From contig NZ_JAIOAO010000004.1 of NCBI RefSeq assembly GCF_021190955.1, forward strand, positions 555,429 to 619,428: a DNA stretch of 64,000 nucleotides. Reading direction: 5' to 3'. How positions within the stretch are numbered: position 1 is the stretch's first letter; every line of letters starts with the position of its first letter. The notes under the pieces are model-generated. The model searched no databases and was not told where the DNA came from. It saw only the letters and a program-made list of their open reading frames with translations. The stretch is from Parachryseolinea silvisoli (lineage in GTDB: Bacteria > Bacteroidota > Bacteroidia > Cytophagales > Cyclobacteriaceae). Shown one piece after another: positions 8,018 to 16,688 of the stretch. The position numbers were made by a program, and so were the translations under genes.

Positions 8018-8494
8018 ATGAAAAATATTCCAACATTGTATGAATGGGCAGGAAAAAAAGAAGCCCTCGAAAAGCTCACCGAATTATTTTATAAGAAGGT
8101 TGCGCTGGATGATGTATTGGCGCCTGTATTTGCCCATATGTCAGGCGACCATAGCAAGCACGTGGCCCACTTCATCGGCGAAGTATTTGGTGGCCCACGC
8201 CTGTATACGGAAGAAGATAATGGAAGCCATCATAAAATGATAGGTCACCACCTCGGTAAACATCTCGACGAAGAAAAAAGAAAACGTTGGATAGCATTGT
8301 TGCTGGAAACCTGTGATGAAATTGGACTGGCCGATGACCCGGAGTTTCGTTCTGCGCTGGTGGGTTATCTGGAGTGGGGAAGTCGCCTGGCGGTCATCAA
8401 TTCCAACGCGGATGATGTTCCGGTAAAAGAAGACGAACCCATGCCAACGTGGGGTTGGGGCGAAACCGGCGGGCCGTTTGAATATAAATCGTAA
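8018..8494 (+). CDS. Truncated hemoglobin, group II type
   Basis: A 158-residue 2-on-2 globin. Visible features are the N-terminal helix LYEWAGKKEALEKLTELFYK, the FGGP turn, the HHKMIGHHLG segment carrying the proximal His, and RWIALLLETCDEIGL with the conserved Trp of the G helix. Such proteins bind O2 or NO and often detoxify NO or reactive oxygen. The tail beyond residue ~135 (ending WGWGETGGPFEY) is longer than minimal family members. It is divergent from HxlR and overlaps the next gene by 1 bp, so it is co-transcribed with a cyclase. Confidence 0.88.
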   Translation: MKNIPTLYEWAGKKEALEKLTELFYKKVALDDVLAPVFAHMSGDHSKHVAHFIGEVFGGPRLYTEEDNGSHHKMIGHHLGKHLDEEKRKRWIALLLETCDEIGLADDPEFRSALVGYLEWGSRLAVINSNADDVPVKEDEPMPTWGWGETGGPFEYKS

Positions 8495-9309
8495 TGATCA
8501 CGCCAAGATATAATCCTATGAAAGAAAACCCCGCGATGATCGTTGTGATGACGCTTATGTTTTTCTCTTGCCACCAACAACACAACGCTGCCGGTGCTGG
8601 TGAAAAAGTATTGCACCTGAATAACATTGTAGACCTCACCCATACGCTGACGGATAAATTCCCCTTTATTCCTGTGAAGGAGTTGACCTATCCCTTCGAG
8701 CTTATACCGATGGCAACGCTGGAAGAAAATGGTGTCGCGGCAAATTCCTGGAAGATCCATGAACACCTGGGTACCCATATCGATGCACCGAATCATTTTA
8801 TTTCAGGCCAGCTGTCCGTAGATGAAATTGATCTCAGGGATTTGATTGTACCGGTGGTAGTCATTGATATTGAACATAAAGCGTCTATCAATAAGGACGC
8901 CAGCGTGACGCTGGAGGATATCGGGATATTTGAAAACCGGTACGGTAAGATTCCGGCGCATAGTTGCGTCATGATGTATTCCGGATGGGAAAAGCGGCTA
9001 AGCGATTCGACATTTGTAGGCCTTGATAAAAATAGGGTAAAGCATTATCCGGGCTTTTCCAATGAGGCAATCAATTTTCTTTTGAAGGAGCGAGATATAG
9101 CGGGCATCGGTGTAGATGTATTGTCGTTTGATCCGGGGATTGACGAAACCTACTCCGGTCACAAAATCCTTTTTGCAGCAGGAAAGTGGGGCGTTGAATG
9201 CGTGGCAAACCTGGATAAGATTCCGAAAACGGGCGCTACTATAATTGTCGGTGCTCCTAAAGTGGGAGGGGCCACCGGGGGATTTTCGAGAATAATTGCG
9301 GTGTGGTAA
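8494..9309 (+). CDS. Cyclase-family metal-dependent hydrolase (kynurenine formamidase-like), exported
   Basis: A 271-residue protein. The N terminus contains MTLMFFSCHQQ, which looks like a lipobox, so it is probably a lipoprotein. The core carries the family motif HEHLGTHIDAPNHF (HxGTHxDxPxHF), which binds the catalytic divalent metal, followed by DLIVPVVVIDI and the C-terminal GAPKVGGATGGFSR. Members hydrolyse N-formylkynurenine, isatin or related amides and lactams. Its start ATG overlaps the stop of the hemoglobin gene. An internal ATG at 8518 is an alternative start that gives a more usual signal length. Confidence 0.85.
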   Translation: MITPRYNPMKENPAMIVVMTLMFFSCHQQHNAAGAGEKVLHLNNIVDLTHTLTDKFPFIPVKELTYPFELIPMATLEENGVAANSWKIHEHLGTHIDAPNHFISGQLSVDEIDLRDLIVPVVVIDIEHKASINKDASVTLEDIGIFENRYGKIPAHSCVMMYSGWEKRLSDSTFVGLDKNRVKHYPGFSNEAINFLLKERDIAGIGVDVLSFDPGIDETYSGHKILFAAGKWGVECVANLDKIPKTGATIIVGAPKVGGATGGFSRIIAVW

Positions 9310-9353
9310 TGTGATCGTCGCAGGAAAATGTTAACTTGGTTTTTCGCTACTAT

Positions 9354-10223
9354 ATGAGCATTGTATCGAATAACTATGATGACACCATTGCCGACCCGGT
9401 TGCTTTTAAACAATTGGCGGTAAAGGATGCTCTCTTCCTGTATTACAGGTGCCCCCAGGTAGACAAGCACGTACAACTTTTTTCACACTATAACGAAATT
9501 ATGTTTACGCTTGAAGGGTCGCGAACGATGCATCACAACGGAAAATCATGGGTACTTGGCAGAAACTCCTGTCTGCTTACGCGCAAGACCGCCTACCTTC
9601 AGGAACTTCCGGAACTTGTGGGGTGGGAGGTACTCGCTTTTTACTTCCAGGATAGTTTCTTTCGAAAAGTAGTCGATGAATATTACCAATACCTGCCGTT
9701 GAAAGGCCTGCCTGAACCACCACGCGATATGTTGATTGAAATCCATGTGAACGACACCACGCGGGCATTTTTTTACAGTATCCTTCCTTACTTTAAACAA
9801 GTCACGCCTCCGGTGGAGGCGTTGCTTGAGCTTAAGTTTAAAGAACTTCTCTTCAACCTGTTTTTAGATCCGGCCAACGCGGGACTGCTGGCGCACGCGA
9901 ACAGTCTTATGCACGTAAACAAAATTCCCCTGTGGCAAATTATGGAAACGAACTACATGTTCAATCTTACCATAGCCCAGTTTGCCCGAATGGCACATCG
10001 TAGTACTTCTGCTTTCAAAAAAGAATTCAACGAATATTACGGGACCAGTCCAGGTAAGTGGCTTACACAAAAAAGGCTGGATCATGCCAAGTTGTTACTT
10101 GAGACCAGCAGCAAAAGTGTAAGTGAGGTGGCGTTCAACAGCGGTTTTGAAAACTTGTCACACTTTAGCCGGATCTTTAAAGAAAAGTATGGCGTATCTC
10201 CGCTGCAATACAAAAATCAATAA
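9354..10223 (+). CDS. AraC-family transcriptional regulator
   Basis: A 289-residue protein. The N-terminal ~180 residues form a cupin-like sensing domain (MFTLEGSRTMHHNGKSWVLG). The C-terminal double helix-turn-helix includes FNLTIAQFARMAHRSTSAFK and SEVAFNSGFENLSHFSRIFK followed by YGVSPLQY. I start at the ATG at 9354 because the longer reading uses a TTG. It follows the cyclase by 44 bp on the same strand and is probably its regulator. The ligand is unknown. Confidence 0.9.
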   Translation: MSIVSNNYDDTIADPVAFKQLAVKDALFLYYRCPQVDKHVQLFSHYNEIMFTLEGSRTMHHNGKSWVLGRNSCLLTRKTAYLQELPELVGWEVLAFYFQDSFFRKVVDEYYQYLPLKGLPEPPRDMLIEIHVNDTTRAFFYSILPYFKQVTPPVEALLELKFKELLFNLFLDPANAGLLAHANSLMHVNKIPLWQIMETNYMFNLTIAQFARMAHRSTSAFKKEFNEYYGTSPGKWLTQKRLDHAKLLLETSSKSVSEVAFNSGFENLSHFSRIFKEKYGVSPLQYKNQ

Positions 10224-10343
10224 AACGAGCCAACACCAACGCTTTTAACACTCCTAAATCCAATAAGCAAAAAAGTTAAACGTCTGAGAAAAACCGCGAA
10301 CACTCACACCACGTTACTTTGTGCATAGTAAAGACAGTAGCGT

Positions 10344-11120
10344 ATGCCAACACCACTTGAAATTTTGCTTGACCCGATAAGCCTTATTGTAATAGGGCTG
10401 TATGCCGCGCTTATGATTTGGGAGGCTTTGTTTCCTGCCCGAGTTTTGCCACGTATAAAGTACTGGAAAGTAAAGGGGATAATTTTTTTCGCCGTCTACT
10501 TTTACCTTTCGAGTTACCTGCCTCTTCTTTGGAATGAATTCCTTTCCTCCCATCAGGTTTTCGATCTCACAGGCTTGGGAACAACCGTTGGAGCTGTGGC
10601 GGGAATTCTACTTTATCAGTTTGGCGTTTATGTATGGCATCGCGCCATGCATAAAAACAATCTGCTATGGAGGGTTTTTCACCAGATGCACCACAGTGCA
10701 GAACGAGTCGATACCTATGGCGCGTTTCTGTTCAGTCCAATGGATATGATCGGGTACACAGTACTGGGCAGTTTGCTTCTGGTGTTGGTGGCGGGATTTA
10801 GCCCACAAGCGTCTACCATCATTCTGTTGGCAAATACTTTTTTCGCCATGTTTCAACATGCCAATATTCACACTCCGGTTTGGTTGGGTTACCTGATACA
10901 GCGTCCGGAAGCGCATGCCGTGCATCACGCCAAAGGAATTCACGGGTATAACTATTCAGATATCTCCATTTATGACATATTGTTTGGTACCTGGAAAAAT
11001 CCAGCGGGCTTCGAGCACGAAAATGGATTTTATCCCGGTGCATCATCTCGGCTATCGGACATGCTCCTGTTTAGGGATGTGGCAGAGCCCGCGCAAAAAG
11101 AACAGCTACCCAAAAACTGA
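10344..11120 (+). CDS. Sterol desaturase / fatty acid hydroxylase family membrane protein
   Basis: A 258-residue integral membrane di-iron enzyme. It has about four to five hydrophobic segments and the three His clusters of the family: HRAMH near residue 95, HQMHH near 113, and HAVHH near 190. These coordinate the di-iron centre that inserts oxygen into a lipid or isoprenoid chain. The substrate (fatty acid, carotenoid or sterol-like lipid) cannot be told. It stands alone, with a convergent Crp/Fnr gene 41 bp away. Confidence 0.88.
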   Translation: MPTPLEILLDPISLIVIGLYAALMIWEALFPARVLPRIKYWKVKGIIFFAVYFYLSSYLPLLWNEFLSSHQVFDLTGLGTTVGAVAGILLYQFGVYVWHRAMHKNNLLWRVFHQMHHSAERVDTYGAFLFSPMDMIGYTVLGSLLLVLVAGFSPQASTIILLANTFFAMFQHANIHTPVWLGYLIQRPEAHAVHHAKGIHGYNYSDISIYDILFGTWKNPAGFEHENGFYPGASSRLSDMLLFRDVAEPAQKEQLPKN

Positions 11121-11161
11121 CAAGCGCGCGAGACTGCAAGCCATGAGAGGGAAAATGCCTA

Positions 11162-11746
11162 TTACTTTTTTTTTGAAAACTCACGCCTGATCCTGCTCAA
11201 TGAAGTATCTGTAACATTTAGATAGGATGCAATTTGTTTCAACTGGGCATGCTGAAATATCTCTTTGTTGGAAATGATAAATTTTTTATACCGGGCTTCG
11301 CCGCTAAGGTTGATTAAGTCCAATGATCTCTTTTTAAATAATACATATTCTTTGGCCAACATGGCCACACCATAGGCCCTAAATTCAGGGACAGCATGCA
11401 GTAGCATGTTTAATTGCTCATAGGTAATTGAATAGCCTGTACAATCGGTTACTGCCTGTATGCTTTCTTTGGATTTTGTTTTTAAATAAAACGATGAAAC
11501 TTCAAATACCACACTATCTTTTTGGTAGAAATTCGTGGTTATCTCGTTGCCTTTACTGTCAAAGGTAAAAGCGCGCATCAACCCGCTCTGTAAAAAGAAA
11601 TAGCGGTCATTTACCTTTCCTTCTCTAAGGAAGAAGTCGTTTTTGGCAATAGTCATCTCTTCGAAGTACTCGACCACGTAGTCTAATGTACGATCCGGGA
11701 ATGTTAAATTTCGTAGGATATAATTTTTTAATCCCTGTTTATCCAT
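11162..11746 (-). CDS. Crp/Fnr-family transcriptional regulator
   Basis: A 194-residue protein with a cyclic-nucleotide-binding-like domain (FFLREGKVNDRYFFLQSGLM, about residues 35-115) and a short C-terminal helix-turn-helix (KQIASYLNVTDTSLSRIRRE). No Fnr-type cysteine cluster is visible. This compact form is abundant in Bacteroidota and is usually not tied to cAMP. A nearby target is not obvious, but the two alpha/beta hydrolase genes lie upstream of it on the same strand, beyond a strong hairpin. Confidence 0.88.
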   Translation of the reverse strand: MDKQGLKNYILRNLTFPDRTLDYVVEYFEEMTIAKNDFFLREGKVNDRYFFLQSGLMRAFTFDSKGNEITTNFYQKDSVVFEVSSFYLKTKSKESIQAVTDCTGYSITYEQLNMLLHAVPEFRAYGVAMLAKEYVLFKKRSLDLINLSGEARYKKFIISNKEIFQHAQLKQIASYLNVTDTSLSRIRREFSKKK

Positions 11747-11815
11747 TTGTATTATAGCGTGTTACCTTATTCCGTTCAAACGTTGTTAAAAATTACCATG
11801 CAGCAAAAAATGCTT

Positions 11816-11858
11816 TAAATTTTGATTGATCGCCTCTCTGGCGATCAATCAAAATTTA
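11816..11858 (-). terminator. 19-bp perfect hairpin after the alpha/beta hydrolase pair
   Basis: TAAATTTTGATTGATCGCC (11816-11834) is perfectly complementary to 11840-11858 around a TCTCT loop. Read on the minus strand it is followed within 6 nt by a run of six T. It lies about 100 bp downstream of the hydrolase stop codon, so I call it an intrinsic terminator of that unit. It also insulates the Crp/Fnr gene. Confidence 0.7.
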
Positions 11859-11960
11859 GTCTACATCCTCAAGTTAATAAAAAAGCATTTACCTTCAGCA
11901 AAACCTCGGCTGTTCTGGGACAGGCCTCCGTGCCTGTTAAACTTTCTGGTGAATGATCTT

Positions 11961-12758
11961 TTATTTGGCTTCCACTGCTATGATTTGCGCCAGCACATGT
12001 GGAAACATAACAAAAGGGGTATGACTGGAAGGAAGGGAATACAATCTCTGTATGCCGGCATCTTTGACCATTCTCTGTTGAAGTAAGTATCCGATGGTAT
12101 GATCATTTAGACTGTGAACAAAAACTTTATTGATTTTTCCAAACTTTCCGTCGGTCAGTGTGACTGGCGTTGCTAGCGGAGCCAGCGGTTCAGGTTTTAT
12201 AGTATTGCTAACATAGTCGGCCACCGGTGTGGGTGCGTCGGCCATGAAAACATCTGCAACGCCTTCTTTACGTACAGTGGCAATCCCTGCCTTTTCATCT
12301 ACTATAAGACTTTTCCCAATGTGACTCTCGGCGTCAGTTTGCGCAATGGATAGCAGGCTCTCTCCATTCTTAGGCACGTAAGCTGCAATATAAATTATCT
12401 TCTTTATCTGTGGTGCAATTTGTTCCGCTACCTGGCTTCCTACAATACCTCCGAAACTATGGGCTACCAATACAATATTTTGTTTGTCGCCAATGGTTTT
12501 TTTAACTTCGTCAATATAAAGTTTTAAGCTGATCCCGGTAATAGTGGTGTTATCGCTTCCGTGTCCGGGAAGATTAATGGAAATAACCTGGTTGCCCGCT
12601 GCAAGTAAATCTTCGGTAACATGTTTCCAGTCACTCGCCGATGACCATGCACCGTGAATAATTACAATTGTACTTGTGCTCTGGGCTTTATTAACCTGCG
12701 AGAAGGTAGTAAACGTCGTCGTTAATAGCACTGCAATTGATAAAATCAAGTTCTTCAT
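11961..12758 (-). CDS. Exported alpha/beta hydrolase (second of a tandem pair)
   Basis: A 265-residue alpha/beta hydrolase with a cleavable signal peptide (about residues 1-20, ending FTTFSQ). Landmarks are the oxyanion region IVIIHGAWSSASDW, LPGHGSD, the nucleophile elbow VLVAHSFGGIVG, and the C-terminal His in SLPSSHTPFVMFP. This layout matches the esterase / hydroxynitrile-lyase-like group often annotated simply as alpha/beta hydrolase. It is a diverged duplicate of the neighbouring gene (24-bp gap) and the two are surely co-transcribed. The substrate is unknown. Confidence 0.85.
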   Translation of the reverse strand: MKNLILSIAVLLTTTFTTFSQVNKAQSTSTIVIIHGAWSSASDWKHVTEDLLAAGNQVISINLPGHGSDNTTITGISLKLYIDEVKKTIGDKQNIVLVAHSFGGIVGSQVAEQIAPQIKKIIYIAAYVPKNGESLLSIAQTDAESHIGKSLIVDEKAGIATVRKEGVADVFMADAPTPVADYVSNTIKPEPLAPLATPVTLTDGKFGKINKVFVHSLNDHTIGYLLQQRMVKDAGIQRLYSLPSSHTPFVMFPHVLAQIIAVEAK

Positions 12759-12782
12759 TATTCTATAGAGTAAAGTTGATAA

Positions 12783-13601
12783 TTAGTTATGTGATATTTT
12801 GATTAAAAGCGCTGTTAGTGAATCAGGCTGGGAAAGGAATGGGCTATGGCCTGTATTGATCTTGTATATGGATTTAACACCGCCGGATGTAATCATCCTG
12901 TCTTGTAAGGACGGAGACACCACATGGTCTTTTAGCGTCTTGATAAAGACTTTTTCGACCACCCCAAAATTCTTGGCAGTGAGCGATACAGGATTAATAA
13001 ATGGAATTAATGGTTCCGAACGGTAATTTTTCAACAGAAGGTTTTGAATCTCCGAAGAGCCATCCTGGATAAAAAGGTTGATGATTTGATCTTGCTTTAC
13101 ATCTACAGTGACACCGTCGTTGTTAAAGATCAGGACACCGCTGCCACCAAGCTCTGAGTCGGAATCGGTATGTGCCAAACTATCTAATGTCTGGCCAGTG
13201 GCTGGTAAATAGGCAGCAACGTAAACCAGTTTCTCAGTTTTTTCAGGTACTGCTTCTGCTACTGAGGAAATTATCATGCCCCCAAGGCTATGACCTACTA
13301 AAATAACTTTACCATCGATTGTCGAAAGGACATCAATTATCTTTTCTTTATAGCGATCCAGTGTTATTTCGCCAGGGGGTGTCTGATCGTTTCCATGTCC
13401 TGGCAATTCGATAACAGTAACTTTATTACCTTGTTTTTCAAGATTGGTTTTTACAGAATTCCAAACATACGGAGCCTGCCATGCGCCATGAACAAGTACA
13501 TAATTTTTGGATTGTGCTGGTTCGGCGTCGTCATCTGAGCAGGATGTTAAGATAAAGATACAGGCAACAACAAAAAGCTGGATTAATCTACTATGTTTCA
13601 T
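12783..13601 (-). CDS. Alpha/beta hydrolase lipoprotein (first of a tandem pair)
   Basis: A 272-residue alpha/beta hydrolase. The N terminus ends in a lipobox (FILTSCSDDD), so it is predicted to be lipid-anchored. Core motifs mirror the downstream gene: YVLVHGAWQAPYVWNSV, ELPGHGND, nucleophile elbow ILVGHSLGGMII, and terminal His in NTGHSPFLSQ. The pair arose by tandem duplication, but one copy is a lipoprotein and the other has a cleavable-type signal, suggesting different final locations. Divergent from the ebo operon. Confidence 0.85.
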   Translation of the reverse strand: MKHSRLIQLFVVACIFILTSCSDDDAEPAQSKNYVLVHGAWQAPYVWNSVKTNLEKQGNKVTVIELPGHGNDQTPPGEITLDRYKEKIIDVLSTIDGKVILVGHSLGGMIISSVAEAVPEKTEKLVYVAAYLPATGQTLDSLAHTDSDSELGGSGVLIFNNDGVTVDVKQDQIINLFIQDGSSEIQNLLLKNYRSEPLIPFINPVSLTAKNFGVVEKVFIKTLKDHVVSPSLQDRMITSGGVKSIYKINTGHSPFLSQPDSLTALLIKISHN

Positions 13602-13682
13602 GATTGGTGTAGTTACATTTTAATTTTTTCTTCCGTTTTTCATATAGTATTTAGGACTACCATGCAAAGGAAGTGGGAATAA

Positions 13683-13732
13683 CCCTAGCTCCACTTGTCT
13701 TATGGCAAGTAATGAGCCTGGGGCTTTTTTTT
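13683..13732 (+). terminator. Terminator-like hairpin in the region upstream of ebo
   Basis: GCTC (13688-13691) pairs with GAGC (13714-13717), and ACTTG (13693-13697) with CAAGT (13706-13710). The outer CCC/GGG can add pairs. A run of eight T follows at 13725-13732. No plus-strand gene precedes it, so it is either an attenuator in a long ebo leader or a barrier to antisense read-through. The stem has a bulge, so confidence is moderate. Confidence 0.35.
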
Positions 13733-13751
13733 ACCACTGCCAGACTTTTCT

Positions 13752-13759
13752 TAGCTTTG
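13752..13759 (+). promoter_or_regulatory. Exact TAnnTTTG element just before eboA
   Basis: TAGCTTTG matches the Bacteroidota -7 consensus exactly and ends 4 bp before the first possible eboA ATG (13764). If used, transcription would start at about 13765 and the first whole start codon would be the ATG at 13773, giving a leader of only a few bases. A chance match in 160 bp is possible. Confidence 0.35.
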
Positions 13760-13763
13760 CGCC

Positions 13764-14675
13764 ATGCCTGCTATGGAAGAGAAGATAGAACACGCAGTTT
13801 TTACCTACGATGTAAAAAAGCTCCAGGCCGCACTGGCCACCTATTTACACCGCCAGTTGCCCACCGATGCCTGGACCTGGTTAGAGGAACGCGCTTCGCT
13901 GGTTTCAGAAACCGGGAATACGCAGCAATTTGTTGTCGGTTTTTCGGCTATGCCGCGCAAGACCGGTAAACAAGCCCTGATACTCTCGGAGGATGAACAG
14001 ACCGCCCTGCAAACGATCCGGCCCGGATTGACCCTTCGTCACTGGACGATCGACCGGCTCAGTCGCGTGTGGCTGATGCTCTGCCTGGATACCACGAACC
14101 GTGATCAGTATATAGCCGCCATCGAGCATCTTTTTCCGACTGCCGAAATGAACGAGCTGGTGGCGCTGTATTCAGCGTTACCGTTGTTGGCTTATCCTGC
14201 CGCGTGGCGTGCGCGTTGTGCCGAAGGCATTCGCAACAATATCGGCGATGTGCTGGAGTCGATCATGTGCGACAATCCCTATGCTGCCGAAAACCTCGAC
14301 GAGCCGGCCTGGAACCAATTGGTACTGAAGGCCATCTTTACCGAAAAACCTATTCACCGCATCATCGGTATCGACGCCCGTGCCAATCAAACGCTGGCCC
14401 ATACGCTCTCCGACTTTGCGCATGAACGCTGGGCTGCACACCGCCGTGTGCCCCCCATGCAGTGGCGCTGCGTCGCTAACTTCATTGACGATCGCATCTT
14501 TCCCGATATACAACGCATCGCATATTCCGAAATCAATGCCGAGCGCGAAGCGGCTGCCCTGGTCTGTGCGCAGAGCCACTATGCACCCGCGCGTGAGCTT
14601 GTAGACAAAGCCGTCGATCTCAAAGCCATCCTCAACAGCGGTATGACGTGGGATAAGCTCGCCGGGAAGCCTTGA
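13764..14675 (+). CDS. eboA: EboA domain-containing protein
   Basis: A 303-residue all-helical protein of the EboA family, recognised from its order in a complete six-gene ebo cluster and from family-like stretches (MCDNPYAAENLDEPAWNQLV, MQWRCVANFIDDRIFPDIQR, YSEINAEREAAAL). The repeated helix pattern suggests a HEAT-like scaffold. No catalytic motif, signal peptide or membrane segment is visible, so it is cytoplasmic. Its biochemical role is not known. The gene is the first of the operon and is followed by eboB after 46 bp. The ATG at 13773 is an alternative start. Confidence 0.82.
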   Translation: MPAMEEKIEHAVFTYDVKKLQAALATYLHRQLPTDAWTWLEERASLVSETGNTQQFVVGFSAMPRKTGKQALILSEDEQTALQTIRPGLTLRHWTIDRLSRVWLMLCLDTTNRDQYIAAIEHLFPTAEMNELVALYSALPLLAYPAAWRARCAEGIRNNIGDVLESIMCDNPYAAENLDEPAWNQLVLKAIFTEKPIHRIIGIDARANQTLAHTLSDFAHERWAAHRRVPPMQWRCVANFIDDRIFPDIQRIAYSEINAEREAAALVCAQSHYAPARELVDKAVDLKAILNSGMTWDKLAGKP

Positions 14676-14721
14676 ATATTCGATCCTGAATCCTGAACTT
14701 TGAATCTTTAACCTTATCCAT

Positions 14722-15708
14722 ATGTGCAGCAGTCACGAACTAACCGAAAGAAGTCTTGAGCCTCGCGTCGAGATGCCCCTGTACCTCGAGAGCATCAAAG
14801 GCATGAAATTCTTCGACCCGCACGTGCACATGACCTCGCGCACCACCGACGATTACCAGGCCATGGCCGATGCCGGCGTGGTGGGATTGATCGAGCCCGC
14901 CTTCTGGCTGGGGCAGCCACGCACCGGGGTGGCTACGTTTAAAGATTACTACAGCAGCCTCATTGGCTGGGAACGCTTCCGCTCATCGCAGTTCGGTATC
15001 AAACACTATTGCACCATCGGCCTCAATTCGCGCGAAGCCAACAACGAACCGTTGGCCGAGCAGGTTATGGAAGTTCTGCCGCTTTTTATTTACAAAGAAG
15101 GCGTGGTCGGCGTAGGGGAGATCGGTTTTGACGATCAGACCGCGGCCGAAGAAAAATTCTACCGCGCGCAATTGCTGCTCGCAAAAGAAGCATCGTTGCC
15201 CGTACAAGTGCACACACCGCACCGCGATAAAAAACGCGGCACGCAGCGCAGCATGGACATCGCCATCGACTGTGGCCTCCCTCCGGGCATGGTCATCATC
15301 GATCACAACAACGAAGAAACCGTTCAAGAGGTACTGGAGCGCGGCTTCTGGGCGGCGTTCACCATCTATCCCTTTACCAAGATGGGCAACGAGCGCATGG
15401 TGGAGGTCGTCAAAAAATACGGATCGGAGCGCATCATGATCAACTCCGCCGCTGATTGGGGAATCAGCGACCCGCTGGCCGTGCCCAAGACCGCCGCACT
15501 CATGAAACAACACGGTATCAGCGACGAGGCTATTCGACTCGTGACCTATAAAAATGCCATTACAGCCTTTGGTCAGAGCGGCCAGATAAACGAAGCCGAT
15601 TTTACCGGCACACAACAGATCGATCAAAGCCAGAAGTTCGAAGGCAATACCGTACTGCGCGGTGGCCAGCAGCCCCGTGTAGACAAAGACTCGCTCATTA
15701 TCCGCTAA
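14722..15708 (+). CDS. eboB: EboB, TatD-like metal-dependent hydrolase
   Basis: A 328-residue TIM-barrel amidohydrolase of the TatD type. The expected metal ligands are all present: HxH in FFDPHVHM (H34, H36), Glu in VGVGEIGFDD, His in LPVQVHTPH, His in VIIDHNNEE, and Asp in INSAADWG. TatD relatives are Mg/Zn hydrolases acting on phosphodiesters or amides; the EboB substrate is unknown. No export signal is seen. The eboC start follows its stop by one base, so translation is likely coupled. Confidence 0.85.
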   Translation: MCSSHELTERSLEPRVEMPLYLESIKGMKFFDPHVHMTSRTTDDYQAMADAGVVGLIEPAFWLGQPRTGVATFKDYYSSLIGWERFRSSQFGIKHYCTIGLNSREANNEPLAEQVMEVLPLFIYKEGVVGVGEIGFDDQTAAEEKFYRAQLLLAKEASLPVQVHTPHRDKKRGTQRSMDIAIDCGLPPGMVIIDHNNEETVQEVLERGFWAAFTIYPFTKMGNERMVEVVKKYGSERIMINSAADWGISDPLAVPKTAALMKQHGISDEAIRLVTYKNAITAFGQSGQINEADFTGTQQIDQSQKFEGNTVLRGGQQPRVDKDSLIIR

Positions 15709-15709
15709 C

Positions 15710-16594
15710 ATGAAAAAACTCATGGGCCTTTTGCGCCTCACGCGCCCGGCCAATATCGTTACCGCTGTGTCGGATATTCTGGCCGGCGCCGCGATCGCGG
15801 GATTTGCAGTCGTGGGCGAACAGCCTTCTTCTTCGCAATACTTGTACTGGTTGGTACTTTCCACCGTGGGGTTATATGGTGGAGGTGTGGTATTCAACGA
15901 CGTGTTCGACGCTGCGCTCGACCGGGTGGAGCGCCCCGAACGCCCTATACCGAGCGGGTTGATCTCCGGGAGAGAAGCTGCACTGCTGGGCAGCATCTTG
16001 CTGCTCGCAGGCATCGCAGCGGCGTTTATGTTTTCACCGCTTTCAGGGACAATCGCCGTGGCCATTGCCGTCGCCGCGCTGGTATATGACAAGTGGGGTA
16101 AACACCACAGCTTTCTTGGCCCTATAAACATGGGCCTCTGCCGTGGACTCGACCTCTTGCTGGGCATGAGCCTGGTACCCGAAGTGATAACACAGTTTGG
16201 CTTCCTCGCGATCGCGCCAATACTTTATATAGCGGCCATCACCATGATCAGCCGGGGAGAAGTACACGGCGGAAAAAGTAATACGATGCTCGCCGCAGCC
16301 GGGTTATATGGAGTTGTTATTCTGGCCATCGTCGCGTGGTCGATCGCCAACCATGCCTATTATGCGCTCATATTCCTGGTGCTGTTGATCATATTGATCT
16401 TCCCGCCGCTGGTTCGCGCCTTTCGCGCGCCCATCGGCTCCAATATCGGCAAGGCCGTTAAAGCCGGGGTACTGGCACTGATTATTATGAATGCCGCCTG
16501 GGCCGCTGCCACCGGGGCCATTTTACTGGCCGTCATCATCGCTTTGCTGTTGCCGGTATCGATTGCAACGGCCAAATTGTTCGCCGTCACCTGA
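15710..16594 (+). CDS. eboC: EboC, UbiA-family prenyltransferase-like membrane protein
   Basis: A 294-residue integral membrane protein with about eight to nine hydrophobic segments. The first UbiA aspartate-rich motif is intact: NDVFDAALDRVERPERP (N63, D64, D67, D71), which binds the Mg-pyrophosphate of a prenyl donor. The second region is VYDKWGKHHSFLGPINMG, with a less canonical acidic pattern. Family members transfer polyprenyl groups to aromatic or sugar-like acceptors. In the ebo context it may make a lipid-linked carrier for export, but that is inference. A 94-bp gap with a clear GGGAGGAG ribosome site separates it from eboD. Confidence 0.87.
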   Translation: MKKLMGLLRLTRPANIVTAVSDILAGAAIAGFAVVGEQPSSSQYLYWLVLSTVGLYGGGVVFNDVFDAALDRVERPERPIPSGLISGREAALLGSILLLAGIAAAFMFSPLSGTIAVAIAVAALVYDKWGKHHSFLGPINMGLCRGLDLLLGMSLVPEVITQFGFLAIAPILYIAAITMISRGEVHGGKSNTMLAAAGLYGVVILAIVAWSIANHAYYALIFLVLLIILIFPPLVRAFRAPIGSNIGKAVKAGVLALIIMNAAWAAATGAILLAVIIALLLPVSIATAKLFAVT

Positions 16595-16688
16595 CGTCTG
16601 CCAGTCACCAGATTTTGCCGTGGACGGTAGGGCCGAGGACCGTGATTTTTCCTAATTTTAGCCCCCGCATCAGGGAGGAGATCTATCT

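Noticed and set aside
14983..16167. A 394-residue frame on the minus strand
   Set aside because: Antisense to eboB and eboC, whose conserved motifs and coupled starts are clear. The minus-strand translation has no recognisable motif.
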